This document shows positions 27,074-36,808 of a stretch of DNA of 64,000 nt, in pieces. Made by a program: the position numbers and the translations under genes. The stretch comes from Terrisporobacter mayombei (GTDB taxonomy: Bacteria; Bacillota; Clostridia; Peptostreptococcales; Peptostreptococcaceae): the NCBI RefSeq assembly GCF_020748465.1, contig NZ_JAHZMP010000004.1, positions 223,316 through 287,315 of the forward strand, read 5' to 3'. Each line of letters opens with the position of its first letter. Within the stretch, counting starts at the first letter, position 1. The notes beneath the pieces are model-generated. The model saw only the letters and a list, made by a program, of their open reading frames with translations. It had not been told where the DNA came from and searched no databases.

Positions 27074-28375
27074 TTAAGTATAGTTAATTCTAAGACCTTT
27101 TGGATAGTGATTTTTCAAAATTCCATTAGATTCTTTTCCCCATCCCAAAGGTATGCCTTCTATTGCTACTAAGACCCATCCTCTACTATTATCTGTTTTT
27201 ATAGTATTACCTCTTAAGTATTCCTTTGTTCTATCATCTTTTATACTTAAATCTTCAATATTTTGAACATCATCTATTGTAAGACAATGAGAAAAAGCAT
27301 GAGATGGCTCAAATCTATCTTTCTTAAGTAAACCTAAATGTAGACCGTTTCTTAATACCTTGAGTTTTTTTGTATCTGGACAATTTTCCGGTAATAAGTA
27401 TAAGTTTTCTCCTTTTATATAGAAATTTCCTTTTATCTCTATATTTAAAAATTTCTTTTCAAATTTTTTGTAATCATTTAATTCTTTTCCTAAAGGCTTT
27501 ACTTTTATTTTTTTAGTAGAACATTTCTCTTCTGAAACTTTCTTTATCTTAGCCACAAAATGTCCTTCACCTTTTACTTCATGAGGCCATAATCTTTCCA
27601 TAAACACAAGATTAGCACCTTCATTTTCATTTATAAATTCATTAATGACATCTTCATTTTCTTCTTTAGCAAAAGTACATGTGGAATATACTAAAATCCC
27701 ATCTCTTTTTAACATTTCAAATCCGTCTCTTATTATGTCCCTTTGTATTGATTGACATTCTAGTACTTTATTATAGCTCCAATCATCTATTGCCACTTGA
27801 TCTTTTCTGAACATTCCTTGACCAGAACAAGGTGCATCAATTATTATTTTATCAAAATATCCTGTAAATACTTTTTTTAAATTTGTAGAATCTGTATTAG
27901 TTATGATACAATTTTTTGCACCAAATCTTTCCAAATTTTCTCCTAATGCTTTTATTCTAGTTGGATTTATTTCATTAGAAACCAAAAGCCCTGTATTATT
28001 TAATTTTGATAATATATATGTAGATTTTCCTCCTGGAGCCGCACAAATATCTAAAACCTTGTCTTCTTCTTTAACTTCTAGTTTTGGGACAACACTCATG
28101 GCAGAAGGCTCTTGTAAGTAATAAGCTCCACTTTCATGAAGAGGATTTTTACCTGGCCGATTTACTTTTTCATCATAGTAGAATCCTTCCTCTGCCCAAG
28201 GAATATTTGTCAATTGAAATAAATTTAAATCCAATAATTTATCTTTATTTATTTTCATTGTATTCAATCTTAGCCCTGTAGTTTTAGGCTGCTCATAACT
28301 TTTTAGAAAATCATCAAATTCACTTCCTAAAATATCTTTCATTTCATCTAAAAATTGCTTTGGTAGATTAGTCAA
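27074..28375 (-). CDS. rsmF: 16S rRNA m5C methyltransferase, RsmF/RsmB-NOP family
   Basis: 433 aa. SAM-binding motif DICAAPGGKSTYIL, then NEINPTRIKALGENLERFG; catalytic motifs DAPCSGQGMFRKD and STCTFAKEENEDV supply the two cysteines used in m5C formation. The C-terminal quarter looks like the RsmF-specific RNA-binding domain (GLHLGLLKKDRFEPSHAF...). TTG start at 28375 overlaps the prsW stop by 8 bp, so the two are coupled. RsmF modifies 16S rRNA C1407 in E. coli; the Firmicute target may differ. Confidence 0.9.
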   Translation of the reverse strand: MTNLPKQFLDEMKDILGSEFDDFLKSYEQPKTTGLRLNTMKINKDKLLDLNLFQLTNIPWAEEGFYYDEKVNRPGKNPLHESGAYYLQEPSAMSVVPKLEVKEEDKVLDICAAPGGKSTYILSKLNNTGLLVSNEINPTRIKALGENLERFGAKNCIITNTDSTNLKKVFTGYFDKIIIDAPCSGQGMFRKDQVAIDDWSYNKVLECQSIQRDIIRDGFEMLKRDGILVYSTCTFAKEENEDVINEFINENEGANLVFMERLWPHEVKGEGHFVAKIKKVSEEKCSTKKIKVKPLGKELNDYKKFEKKFLNIEIKGNFYIKGENLYLLPENCPDTKKLKVLRNGLHLGLLKKDRFEPSHAFSHCLTIDDVQNIEDLSIKDDRTKEYLRGNTIKTDNSRGWVLVAIEGIPLGWGKESNGILKNHYPKGLRINYT

Positions 28376-29099
28376 TTTTATCTCCCTTTCTACTTTTATT
28401 TTTTCTTTTGTAAAATCTTATTTTTGAGTATAGTGCATATCTATCCAACTTATCTAAATTAACTTTCCATAAGAATATTATATACACTATAAAGACTATA
28501 ATAGCCCATCTATATCCTATCATCAAGATAAAATCGAAAACTCCATGAAGTAATATAGGAATAATTACAGCATAAATTAAATATTTATTTCTTCCATTAT
28601 CATCTTCTTTTGAAAATTTATACTTTGAAATATAATATCCCATAGTAATTGCAAACATTATATGAGATGGTACAGAAATTAACCCTCTAGTTACTGCCAA
28701 TTCAAAAGATAGGTCTAACCTTTCTCTCATTAAGTATATAATATTTTCTATTGTAGCAAATCCTAAGGATAAAAAAATAGAGTAAATTATTCCATCTAAT
28801 TTTTCATTGAAATTTTTGTCTTTTAGTAAAACAGGTATTAGTATTATAGACTTTAATCCCTCTTCTGTAAATGCTGCCACAAAAAAAGCTATATATAAAG
28901 TTCCCATTATACCAGAAAATATATTCAATTTACTAAAATAGAACTCTAAAAGTATAGCCAATATACTTACCAAAATTCCCAACAAAAAATATTCTATTAA
29001 TTTAAGTGGTGGTTCTTTTTCATATCTGTCTTTAAAATAAATCCATCCTACAAAAAAAATTACTGGTAATACAGCTAATGCTAATATGTAAATTTTCAT
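28368..29099 (-). CDS. prsW: PrsW-family intramembrane metalloprotease
   Basis: 243 aa, about seven membrane segments. Conserved family motifs: AAFTEEGLKS (Glu-Glu), SLGFATIENIIY, SVPSHIMFAI and LLHGVFDFILM, which supply the putative Glu and His metal ligands. In Bacillus PrsW starts cleavage of the anti-sigma factor RsiW; the C. difficile homologue acts on RsiT. No ECF sigma or anti-sigma gene is in the window, so the substrate here is unknown. It heads a two-gene operon with rsmF and is divergent from sleC. Confidence 0.92.
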   Translation of the reverse strand: MKIYILALAVLPVIFFVGWIYFKDRYEKEPPLKLIEYFLLGILVSILAILLEFYFSKLNIFSGIMGTLYIAFFVAAFTEEGLKSIILIPVLLKDKNFNEKLDGIIYSIFLSLGFATIENIIYLMRERLDLSFELAVTRGLISVPSHIMFAITMGYYISKYKFSKEDDNGRNKYLIYAVIIPILLHGVFDFILMIGYRWAIIVFIVYIIFLWKVNLDKLDRYALYSKIRFYKRKNKSRKGDKID

Positions 29100-29285
29100 A
29101 TTTTAATATAACCTTTCTTTGCATATATATTAATATTTAGATATTTAAATTTAATACTTATTATCTCCATTAGTAAAAAATTTTAATATTTACTTTTTAA
29201 CACTTTATTATTTAACAAAATAAAATATATTTCATAGAATAAACTAGAGTATTTATAGCCTAGTTAATTTAAAAGGGGTGATTAT

Positions 29286-30551
29286 ATGCAAGATGGTTTT
29301 TTGACTGTTAGTGTTATAAATTTTTCAACTAATACGCCAATAAAAGATGCCACTATAAATATATACGGTATGGATGATGAACAAAATAACACAGGCACTA
29401 TATTTGAAAATTTAAAAACTGATATATCTGGTCAGGTAAGAAATTTAACCTTATCCGCACCTAATATTGAATATTCTCTTGAACCATCAAACGTGAAGCC
29501 TTATAGCGAGTATATGGTAGAAGTTATGGCTGATGGTTTTGAGACAGTCTTAATAAAGGGTACTCAAATCTTACCTGTTGTAGAAGCATTACAAAACGTT
29601 CCTGTAGGTACACCAACAAGAAAAAGTATGAAAAGACAAAACGAAGTAATTTATAATATTCCTGAACATACACTTTGGGGGAACTTCCCTCCTAAAATAC
29701 CTGAAAGTAGTTTAAAACCATTACCTCCTCCAACAGGTTTCGTTGTTTTAGACGAACCAGTAGTACCAGAGTTTATTGTAGTTCATGATGGTTTACCTGA
29801 GAATACTAGTGCACCAAATTATTGGGTTCCTTTTAGAGATTATATAAAAAATGTTGCATCTTCAGAAATTTATTCCACATGGCCTGAGCAAACTATTTAT
29901 GCAAACGTAATAGCCATAATATCATTCACACTAAACAGAGTTTTCACAGAATGGTACAGAAACAAAGGATATGAATTTACAATAACTTCATCTACTGCCT
30001 ATGATCACAAATACGTTCATAACAGAAATGTATTTGATAATATAAGCATAATTGTAGATGAAATATTTAATACATTTATCAGAAGACCTCCTACATCAAG
30101 ACAGCCACTACTTGCACAGTATTGTGACGGTCAAAAATCTCAATGTCCTGACCAAATGACACAATGGGGAAGTAAAGATTTGGGTGATCAGGGCAAGAGC
30201 TACGAAGAAATTTTAAGATACTTTTATGGTGATAATATAGTTTTTGCAGAAGCCAAGGTCGTCAGCGGTGTACCTGTTTCTTTTCCTGGTTTTACATTGC
30301 AATTAGGTTCTAACAATTCTTATGTTAAAACCATACAAAATCAATTAAATGCTATCTCCAACTCTTATCCAGCTATAGAAAAAGTTGCTGAAGATGGTAT
30401 ATTCGGAGAACAAACAGAAAAATCTGTGAAAAAATTCCAAGAAGTTTTTAACTTACCTCAAACAGGTGTTGTTGATTTTAAAACTTGGTATGCCATTTCT
30501 AGAATATACGTGGCAACTACAAAAATAGCTTCTTTAAATCCTGTGATTTAG
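29286..30551 (+). CDS. sleC: SleC-type spore cortex-lytic enzyme
   Basis: 421 aa. Clostridial SleC is made as a zymogen and degrades cortex peptidoglycan during germination. The N-terminal pro-region starts MQDGFLTVSVINFSTNTPIK and ends near ILPVVEALQN. The SpoIID-like lytic core (about 145-315) contains YIKNVASSEIYSTWPE, TLNRVFTEWYRNKGYEFTI, AQYCDGQKSQCP and QWGSKDLGDQGKSYEEIL. A C-terminal peptidoglycan-binding repeat (about 335-410) shows VKTIQNQLNAIS and EDGIFGEQTEKSVKKFQ. No classical signal peptide is present, as in known SleC. AAAGGGGTG precedes the ATG. Processing by Csp proteases is expected; their genes are not here. Confidence 0.93.
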   Translation: MQDGFLTVSVINFSTNTPIKDATINIYGMDDEQNNTGTIFENLKTDISGQVRNLTLSAPNIEYSLEPSNVKPYSEYMVEVMADGFETVLIKGTQILPVVEALQNVPVGTPTRKSMKRQNEVIYNIPEHTLWGNFPPKIPESSLKPLPPPTGFVVLDEPVVPEFIVVHDGLPENTSAPNYWVPFRDYIKNVASSEIYSTWPEQTIYANVIAIISFTLNRVFTEWYRNKGYEFTITSSTAYDHKYVHNRNVFDNISIIVDEIFNTFIRRPPTSRQPLLAQYCDGQKSQCPDQMTQWGSKDLGDQGKSYEEILRYFYGDNIVFAEAKVVSGVPVSFPGFTLQLGSNNSYVKTIQNQLNAISNSYPAIEKVAEDGIFGEQTEKSVKKFQEVFNLPQTGVVDFKTWYAISRIYVATTKIASLNPVI

Positions 30552-30555
30552 CAAA

Positions 30556-30592
30556 TAAAAATACTATCAGAATTTTTCTGATAGTATTTTTA
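30556..30592. terminator. Bidirectional terminator after sleC
   Basis: A 15-bp stem AATACTATCAGAA / TTCTGATAGTATT flanked by A- and T-runs; it lies between convergent genes. Confidence 0.9.
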
Positions 30593-31956
30593 TTTAACCA
30601 CTTCTAAATATTCTTCTTTAATTTGATTTTTTATATCGTCTATGTTTATCGGGAATTCTGGTATTCCTGCAGCATAAGGTGCTATATCATATAAATCAAA
30701 ATATATTACTATTTTTCCATCTTCTAAATAAAACTTTTGATTTTCTTTTATTCCATAAAAATCATAAACCTTATCTAAGTCCTTCTCTTTTTTACCTAAT
30801 TCTTTAATTTGATTTTCTATTTCTTTATCTATAATCTCTTTATAGTCCACATCTTTCTTGAAAATTTCTTTAAGGCTTAGATTATTTCCACTTCTTAAAT
30901 CAATATTGTATGGCACATATTCATAGTATCCATGTGCTCCACCACTATATTTATAATATTTAATAAGAATACTAATTACATTCCCCGTATTCTTTTTCAC
31001 TTCATAGGATGCGTCAGCAACAAAATTACTTTCATCTAATTCAAAATCCTCTAAAAAACTTTGTGCTTCTTTTAGGGCCTGTTCATAAAAATTTAAAATA
31101 TCTTCTTTTATTTTTTCATTAACTTTATCATCTATCTTTGAATTTCCACTATTTATAATGGGTATTTCAAGAGTACTTTTTAAATATTTATTTTGTTTTT
31201 TTAATACTTCGCTGTTAACAGAAATTAAAAAAAAAAATTATTAAATGCTTCTATTTTATTTTTAAATACATCATAAGGTATTTTAAACTCATATTGAGTA
31301 TCATCTTGACTTTGTTTATACGGATTAAAATAAATATTAATATATCTATCCTCTATATAATAATTTGTATTTTTATCAATATTTAAATTGCCATATAGGG
31401 GGTGTTTTTTATTTATTACCTTTTGAATTGTTTCAGTTATTATTCTACTATAGTCATCATTTCCTTTTAAAAACTCATCTAAATAGACTCTTTCTCCTGT
31501 TTTTAAGTTGAAAACATAACTATCTTTTTCTAACTTATAATCTTTTTCTCCCCAAGTTGTATTTTTTTCTATAATTATATTTATTATATTTTCATCTTCA
31601 AATACCACACTATAAGTAATATTTATAGCCTTCTTCTCCCCATATGTATTCATTTTGTTTATTTGTCTTTGAACATTAATATATTCTTTTATATTTTTTT
31701 TGATATAAGAGTTTATGCTCTTCTCCACATCTTTATTATCATAATGTATGCTAGGTACCTTAAACTTAATAATTAAGTTTTCGTCATTAATTTGTGACTT
31801 TTCATCTGTAACTTTTACAACTTTTAATCCCTCTTGAATATTATTTTGTATTCTTGTCATCATAGATGTAAAATCAACATTTCTCACTAATGATAATAGC
31901 AGTAATCCTAGAGTTAAAAATATAATTGGTTTTATAAAATTTTTTAAGTCCTTCAT
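30590..31956 (-). pseudogene. Two-domain DUF4163/DUF3298-type membrane protein, split by a frameshift at an A11 tract
   Basis: The first part (ATG 31956, GGAGGA upstream) encodes 243 aa: a membrane helix (PIIFLTLGLLLLSLV), then an extracellular RsiV-like domain ending AFNNFFF and a TAA at 31227-31225. Directly after an 11-T run on the coding strand, a second frame opens (LISVNSEVLKKQNKYL) and runs without stops for about 212 aa to 30590. It carries a second copy of the same domain type (YKYSGGAHGYYEYVPYNID ... IAPYAAGIPEFPI). No start codon with a ribosome site serves the second part. One added T would give a single protein of about 455 aa. It may be a mutation, phase-variable tract, transcriptional slippage or sequencing error. 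Function unknown; the C-terminal domain type occurs in anti-sigma factor RsiV. Confidence 0.8.
31227..31237 (+). repeat. A11 homopolymer at the frameshift junction
   Basis: Eleven A residues on the plus strand (T11 in the coding strand). A change by one base joins or separates the two halves of the surrounding gene. Confidence 0.95.
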
Positions 31957-32024
31957 TAAAGTTCCTCCTAAATATAATTCCTTATTATATTTAGGAATTT
32001 TATAAATTTTATCCATTTATTTTA

Positions 32025-32062
32025 CAAAAAAATACTTATAGACACTAGCCTATAAGTATTTT
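32025..32062 (-). terminator. Terminator after the DUF445 gene
   Basis: AAAATACTTATA / TATAAGTATTTT 12-bp stem (32029-32040 with 32051-32062) with a seven-T tail on the minus strand. Confidence 0.88.
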
Positions 32063-32065
32063 GCC

Positions 32066-35000
32066 TTACTCTCTGAATAATTTATATTGAGATTCTTCCA
32101 CTTTTGAATCAATTTTTTTAGTGTATATTATATCTATTATAAACAGAACTATAGATAAATACACATTTATCCCAAATATCAAGCCAAAACCTCCATATAT
32201 ATATAGCTTTATAAAGAAGTCCCCAGCAAAAGATTTAAATAATTCATGAATTTCTTTGGGGTGCATTTTATCTACTTCTTCTAAAGTTATACTTTGAAGA
32301 TCTAAGCTCTTTAACATTGGTATTATATTTTTTTCTATTGTATTGAATCCTGCATCTATAATGTTATTTATTATATAAAGTTTAAATTCTTCTGTAATAG
32401 AGTTTAATTTATCATCTAGTAATCTATCTATAATCGATTCAACAACTACTCTATTTTTATGATTAAGGTCTTTATTTTCTATAATTAAATTTAAATTGTC
32501 ATGCATATCACTTTCTAAAATATCCTTATCTATCACAGAACTTAATTTACTGTTTCTTATTGATGAAACATAAGTACTTCTGCATATTTGTAATACATGG
32601 TAATTTACAACTTCACTACTATTAATTCTCTCTAAAAGATTATCTACAACATATGCTAAATCATCCTTATTTAATTCCCATGATATTTCCACCAAGTTAA
32701 TGGAATAAAAATGTTTAAGAACTTTTTCTTCTATCAATTCTCTTACGAATTCATCAGCCACTTCTTTATTACTATTTAAGTTGTAAATAATTTTATTTGA
32801 TGCCATATTAATTACTTCTTTATATTTATCATAAGTTTCTTGTAAATTATTTACTCCAACTATTTTGCTTATGTTTTTAGCTTTTATTTCACAGATATTA
32901 TTAATAACTAAATCTGACGCACTATGCATATTATTTTTAAAATCTTCATTTTGTTTCATTGCAAAAACTAGTCTATCAAGCAATAAACTTGTATTAATTT
33001 CTGTGGATTTTAATCCTAAATCTTTAACTTTACTTGGATATATTTCTTTTCCCAAATAATCATTTAAGATTATAGACAACTTATCTTTATCTTCTAATAT
33101 TAATTTCTCTATTTTATTATTTATTACTATATTGACAACATCTTTAACAAGGCCATCTCCATCAGCAAAATCATATGCCATTTTAACAAAGAAATTAAGA
33201 TTTTTTCTTACAATTTTTATTACTGTTGAGGATATTAATTCATCATTAATTTTTATATAACTTATTAATTTTTCACTAGCCATATCTGTAAGATTATATA
33301 TATTGTTATCTAGTTTTTCTTTTACTTTACCATCAAATAACTCATCAAATTTCTTTTCTTCTGTAAATTCTGTTGCTAAGTAATCTTGTAAATAGTTATT
33401 TAATTGCTCTTTTAAACTTAAAAGAGTAATATTTATAAATTTATCTGTTTTAACGCTATTTTGTATACTTAAAAGAGATTTTTCACTTATTATATCTTTT
33501 ATTGATTTATCCATCATATAATTATAAGCTTTTTCATTGGTAAAGATTATATTTTTTATCACATCTTCGACATAGGAATTTTCTAGATTTTTATTTATAT
33601 AATCATTAACTTGTTCTTCTATTTTATTATTAACAGTTGTAATTAATTCTTCTGGCAATACTTCTTGTAAAGATTTATTTGTTTTTAATTTTTCTTCTAA
33701 ATACTCTATTATTTTATCTTCTTTTTGACTTATAATCTCTATTAGATCATTTGCTTTGTTACTTATAAAATCTATGGATACAAATCTTCCACATTCTATA
33801 TCTAAAAGTCTGTTTCCTATACTATTACACATTTTATTATTATTTTTCTTTAATAATTTTAAAATAGTGCCATATGTTTTTTTAGCTAAACTATGTTTTC
33901 TATTTCTAACAAAATCTAGCATAGCCATATAATTACTATCTTTTATATTAGATATAATATAATTCTTAAAATTATTTTTTTGTGACTCAAATGAATCTAC
34001 TACTCTATTCCCGCTTAATAATTCATTATCAATAAAATACGCCATTCCTGATGCAAAACTATTTTTATGAGAAGGTATATATCCTATAGAAAATACTCTA
34101 AATAAAGGTATTTTTGAAACAAATTTATTTTTTTCATAAGGGCAGAATATCATCCAAAGAGCTACAACATTTGTCATAATACCTACTACACCCATAAGGA
34201 AACATGCCATTAATGTATTAGTAACATTATTATAAAAACCATAAGCTCCATTAATATTAGTCATAGTAATACCAAATATTAATCCCACGATAGTTCCTAA
34301 AAAAGCACCAAACATTGATAGTGGTTTCAATTGTTTACCCATAAAACTTTGAGCTATATTACATATTTCTTCTTCATCCAATTTTATAAGATTGTCATAT
34401 ATAAGCTTTTTTACTCTTTTATCTACTATAGTTGGTAAATTATCTTTTATATTCTCATATAGTTTATTGCTAATTTCTTCAGGTAAATCTTCTTTGCTAT
34501 TTATTTTATTAAGTAAGTCTTTAACTTCATAAGATTTATATTTATTAGCTTCTTTTTTAGTAAAATCTACAGTCTTTTCAGTTATTGAGTTTATTATTTT
34601 TTCCTCATTCTCACTTAATAAATCTTGTATTTTTATATTTTTAATGTAATCACTTATTTCCTTATTGATGATTTTCTTATAATTAATATGATTTTTATTT
34701 AAAATATTAACTATTTTATTAGACAGTAGAGATGATAATCCATCAACCTTATCTTTATTAAATAAATTTTTTATTTTGCTGTTTAACAAGACCTCTATTT
34801 TATCATGCACCAAATTAAATATAGTTTTATCTAAATAAGAAATTATTTTAGCTTTATTGTTCATTATCAAATCATAAAGTTTTGGCTTAATATTTTTATT
34901 AAATAATTTATTTAGATCTTGATCTACTAACTTATTTAAATTTTTTGAAGTTTGTCTTTTTAAGAAAAGCTTAGATAATTCTTTTCCTTCAGTATCCCAT

Positions 35001-36319
35001 TTTTCTAAAATAATATTTATTACTCTTTCTTCATTAATTAAATTATTTTCTTCCAGTAAAACTACTAAATCTTTGATTTTAGTTTCTTCTAAAAACTTAA
35101 TTATTTTAGAATATAACTTATAAGAATCTTCTTCACTTATTTTATATTCTTCTAAAAAGCTCACAATTTTATCTACTATTTGATTTTTAGAAGCAAAATC
35201 CAAAAGCATAGAATCCTTCACTTTTGAAATCATTGATTTTCTTAACTCATCATCAATATCATCTATACTTTCTAATATGGATTCATCTATTACGTTTTCT
35301 ATTTTTGTTTTATTCTCACCTATCCATGATGATAAATAAGGTATAGCTTTTTTAATTAAATCTGCTACATACTCACTAGAAATTCTTCCAAAATGAATTG
35401 GCAATATCTCAAAAACTGTTAAATCTATATCCTTTGCTAAAGCAAATACTTCTTCAACTATATCTTCTAACTTTTCCTGACCTTCTTCAGATTTTGTTAG
35501 TTCATCTAATTTTTCATATACGATTAAACTTAGTTTCTCAAATTCCTCTTCACTTAAAATATCATCTATAGTTTTAGTTCCTATAGTTTTTTGAAGGTCT
35601 TTTAATAATGTTTTTATATCTATTAATGATAAAGACTTGTCTACTAACAATTTCGTTTCCTTCTTATTGTCTAACAGTCCATCAATAGAATTCATTATTT
35701 CACAACTAATTATTCTCGTTACCTTTTCTCCACTGTCTTTACTTATTAATTGGCTTAAATATATCTCACCTTGTTCTTCATATAAATCACTTAATAAATG
35801 CTTTAATTCATCATTATATCCAATATTTATAATAATTTCTTTGTATGCACAATTAACTATATGAGATCTTTGTTTTTCACTTAATAGTTTTTCTAATTTT
35901 ATATTTTCCCCAATATTAGTTATTAATCGTGGTAATACTTCTTTTAAGCTATCTCTTAAAAACTCTTCTCCACTTATTAATGTTTCATTCCAGCTAGGTA
36001 TTTCTTCTATTTTTTTATTTTCAAAAACTTCACATAAAGATTCTTTGAAAAAATCTTCACCCACATCTTGCATCGCAAGTTTGAAATTTTCTCCTAACAC
36101 CTTATCTCTCAAAGTTTCTGAATTTATTATGTCTCTTTCTACTAAATCACTTATTTCTTCTATAAATTTCTCTTTATTTTTCTTTACTACTCCACCAATC
36201 TTTAATGGCGTATATTCTTTAAAAATCATATTAACAGCATATTTATTTGTAATATAACCTGCTACACCACTGGAAAAAGCCTGTAGTAATAGAAACAATC
36301 CATTTTCTAATGTAATCAT
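32066..36319 (-). CDS. Giant DUF445-family membrane protein (1417 aa)
   Basis: The family signature GYITNKYAVNMIF appears at the N-terminus after one membrane helix and again in altered form (GIMTNVVALWMIFCPYEKNKF) around residues 700-720 after two more helices; a last hydrophobic pair ends the protein (about 1375-1405). Between them are two very long, highly charged, helical Lys/Glu/Asn-rich stretches of about 600 residues each. Ordinary DUF445 proteins are about 400 aa, so this looks like a duplicated and expanded version. The GTG at 36328 is possible, but AGGTGG fits the ATG at 36319. Function unknown. The layout suggests a membrane-anchored protein with long helical arms. Monocistronic with a strong terminator. 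Confidence 0.82.
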   Translation of the reverse strand: MITLENGLFLLLQAFSSGVAGYITNKYAVNMIFKEYTPLKIGGVVKKNKEKFIEEISDLVERDIINSETLRDKVLGENFKLAMQDVGEDFFKESLCEVFENKKIEEIPSWNETLISGEEFLRDSLKEVLPRLITNIGENIKLEKLLSEKQRSHIVNCAYKEIIINIGYNDELKHLLSDLYEEQGEIYLSQLISKDSGEKVTRIISCEIMNSIDGLLDNKKETKLLVDKSLSLIDIKTLLKDLQKTIGTKTIDDILSEEEFEKLSLIVYEKLDELTKSEEGQEKLEDIVEEVFALAKDIDLTVFEILPIHFGRISSEYVADLIKKAIPYLSSWIGENKTKIENVIDESILESIDDIDDELRKSMISKVKDSMLLDFASKNQIVDKIVSFLEEYKISEEDSYKLYSKIIKFLEETKIKDLVVLLEENNLINEERVINIILEKWDTEGKELSKLFLKRQTSKNLNKLVDQDLNKLFNKNIKPKLYDLIMNNKAKIISYLDKTIFNLVHDKIEVLLNSKIKNLFNKDKVDGLSSLLSNKIVNILNKNHINYKKIINKEISDYIKNIKIQDLLSENEEKIINSITEKTVDFTKKEANKYKSYEVKDLLNKINSKEDLPEEISNKLYENIKDNLPTIVDKRVKKLIYDNLIKLDEEEICNIAQSFMGKQLKPLSMFGAFLGTIVGLIFGITMTNINGAYGFYNNVTNTLMACFLMGVVGIMTNVVALWMIFCPYEKNKFVSKIPLFRVFSIGYIPSHKNSFASGMAYFIDNELLSGNRVVDSFESQKNNFKNYIISNIKDSNYMAMLDFVRNRKHSLAKKTYGTILKLLKKNNNKMCNSIGNRLLDIECGRFVSIDFISNKANDLIEIISQKEDKIIEYLEEKLKTNKSLQEVLPEELITTVNNKIEEQVNDYINKNLENSYVEDVIKNIIFTNEKAYNYMMDKSIKDIISEKSLLSIQNSVKTDKFINITLLSLKEQLNNYLQDYLATEFTEEKKFDELFDGKVKEKLDNNIYNLTDMASEKLISYIKINDELISSTVIKIVRKNLNFFVKMAYDFADGDGLVKDVVNIVINNKIEKLILEDKDKLSIILNDYLGKEIYPSKVKDLGLKSTEINTSLLLDRLVFAMKQNEDFKNNMHSASDLVINNICEIKAKNISKIVGVNNLQETYDKYKEVINMASNKIIYNLNSNKEVADEFVRELIEEKVLKHFYSINLVEISWELNKDDLAYVVDNLLERINSSEVVNYHVLQICRSTYVSSIRNSKLSSVIDKDILESDMHDNLNLIIENKDLNHKNRVVVESIIDRLLDDKLNSITEEFKLYIINNIIDAGFNTIEKNIIPMLKSLDLQSITLEEVDKMHPKEIHELFKSFAGDFFIKLYIYGGFGLIFGINVYLSIVLFIIDIIYTKKIDSKVEESQYKLFRE

Positions 36320-36358
36320 ACTTACCACCTATCTATCTTTTTATTTTTTCTCTTTATA

Positions 36359-36640
36359 TTATCTTGCATAATTATCTTTTAGCATTTGTAGTATGCTTTG
36401 AACCTTCTTATCTTTCACAAAATAAGTTATATTTAAGCCATCCTTATTACTATCTAATAGCTCATGCGCTTTTAATATAGATAAATGCTGAGATAATCCT
36501 GACTGAGTTATATTACTTAATTTTTTATTTAATTCTCCTACTGTCATTGGTTTTTCAAGTAAATAATATAAAATCAGCAATCTATTTTCATTAGCTAACA
36601 CTTTTAATTGCCTTGCTAACATTTTTGCCTTTTTTTCCAC
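36359..36640 (-). CDS. Small ArsR-family repressor
   Basis: 93 aa single winged-helix protein: MLARQLKVLANENRLLILYY, then MTVGELNKKL, recognition helix SQSGLSQHLSILKAHELL-like region (QSGLSQHLSILKAHELLDS) and a short wing. No ELCVCDL-type Cys metal site, so a non-metal signal or a different site is likely. Start is GTG at 36640 after GAGGAAG. Its promoter is covered by a 21-bp-arm palindrome, pointing to autorepression. It could also control the giant DUF445 gene 40 bp downstream, since no terminator separates them. Confidence 0.87.
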   Translation of the reverse strand: MEKKAKMLARQLKVLANENRLLILYYLLEKPMTVGELNKKLSNITQSGLSQHLSILKAHELLDSNKDGLNITYFVKDKKVQSILQMLKDNYAR

Positions 36641-36690
36641 TATTAAGCTTCCTCTCTATTTATTTATGTATGTTGTTATAGTATTTCCAT

Positions 36691-36748
36691 TATTAAATTT
36701 AAGTATATTAGCAATAACTAATATACTTAAATTTAATAATTATGTCAA
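36691..36748 (-). promoter_or_regulatory. Promoter with overlapping 21-bp inverted repeat (probable ArsR operator)
   Basis: Minus strand: -35 TTGACA (36743-36748), 17-nt spacer, -10 TATATT (36720-36725). A perfect inverted repeat with 21-bp arms (36691-36711 and 36718-36738) and a 6-bp centre covers the -10 and the start point. There is no T-run, so it is not a terminator. It lies about 50 bp before the small ArsR gene. Confidence 0.8.
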
Positions 36749-36778
36749 TATTTTACATATTACTATAATTTCCACCAA

Positions 36779-36806
36779 TAAAAAACTATAAGATTTAATC
36801 TTATAG
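36779..36806 (-). terminator. Terminator after the M20 pseudogene
   Basis: CTATAAGATT / AATCTTATAG hairpin (36786-36806) with a T-run on the minus strand, immediately after the last reading frame. Confidence 0.8.
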
Positions 36807-36808
36807 CT

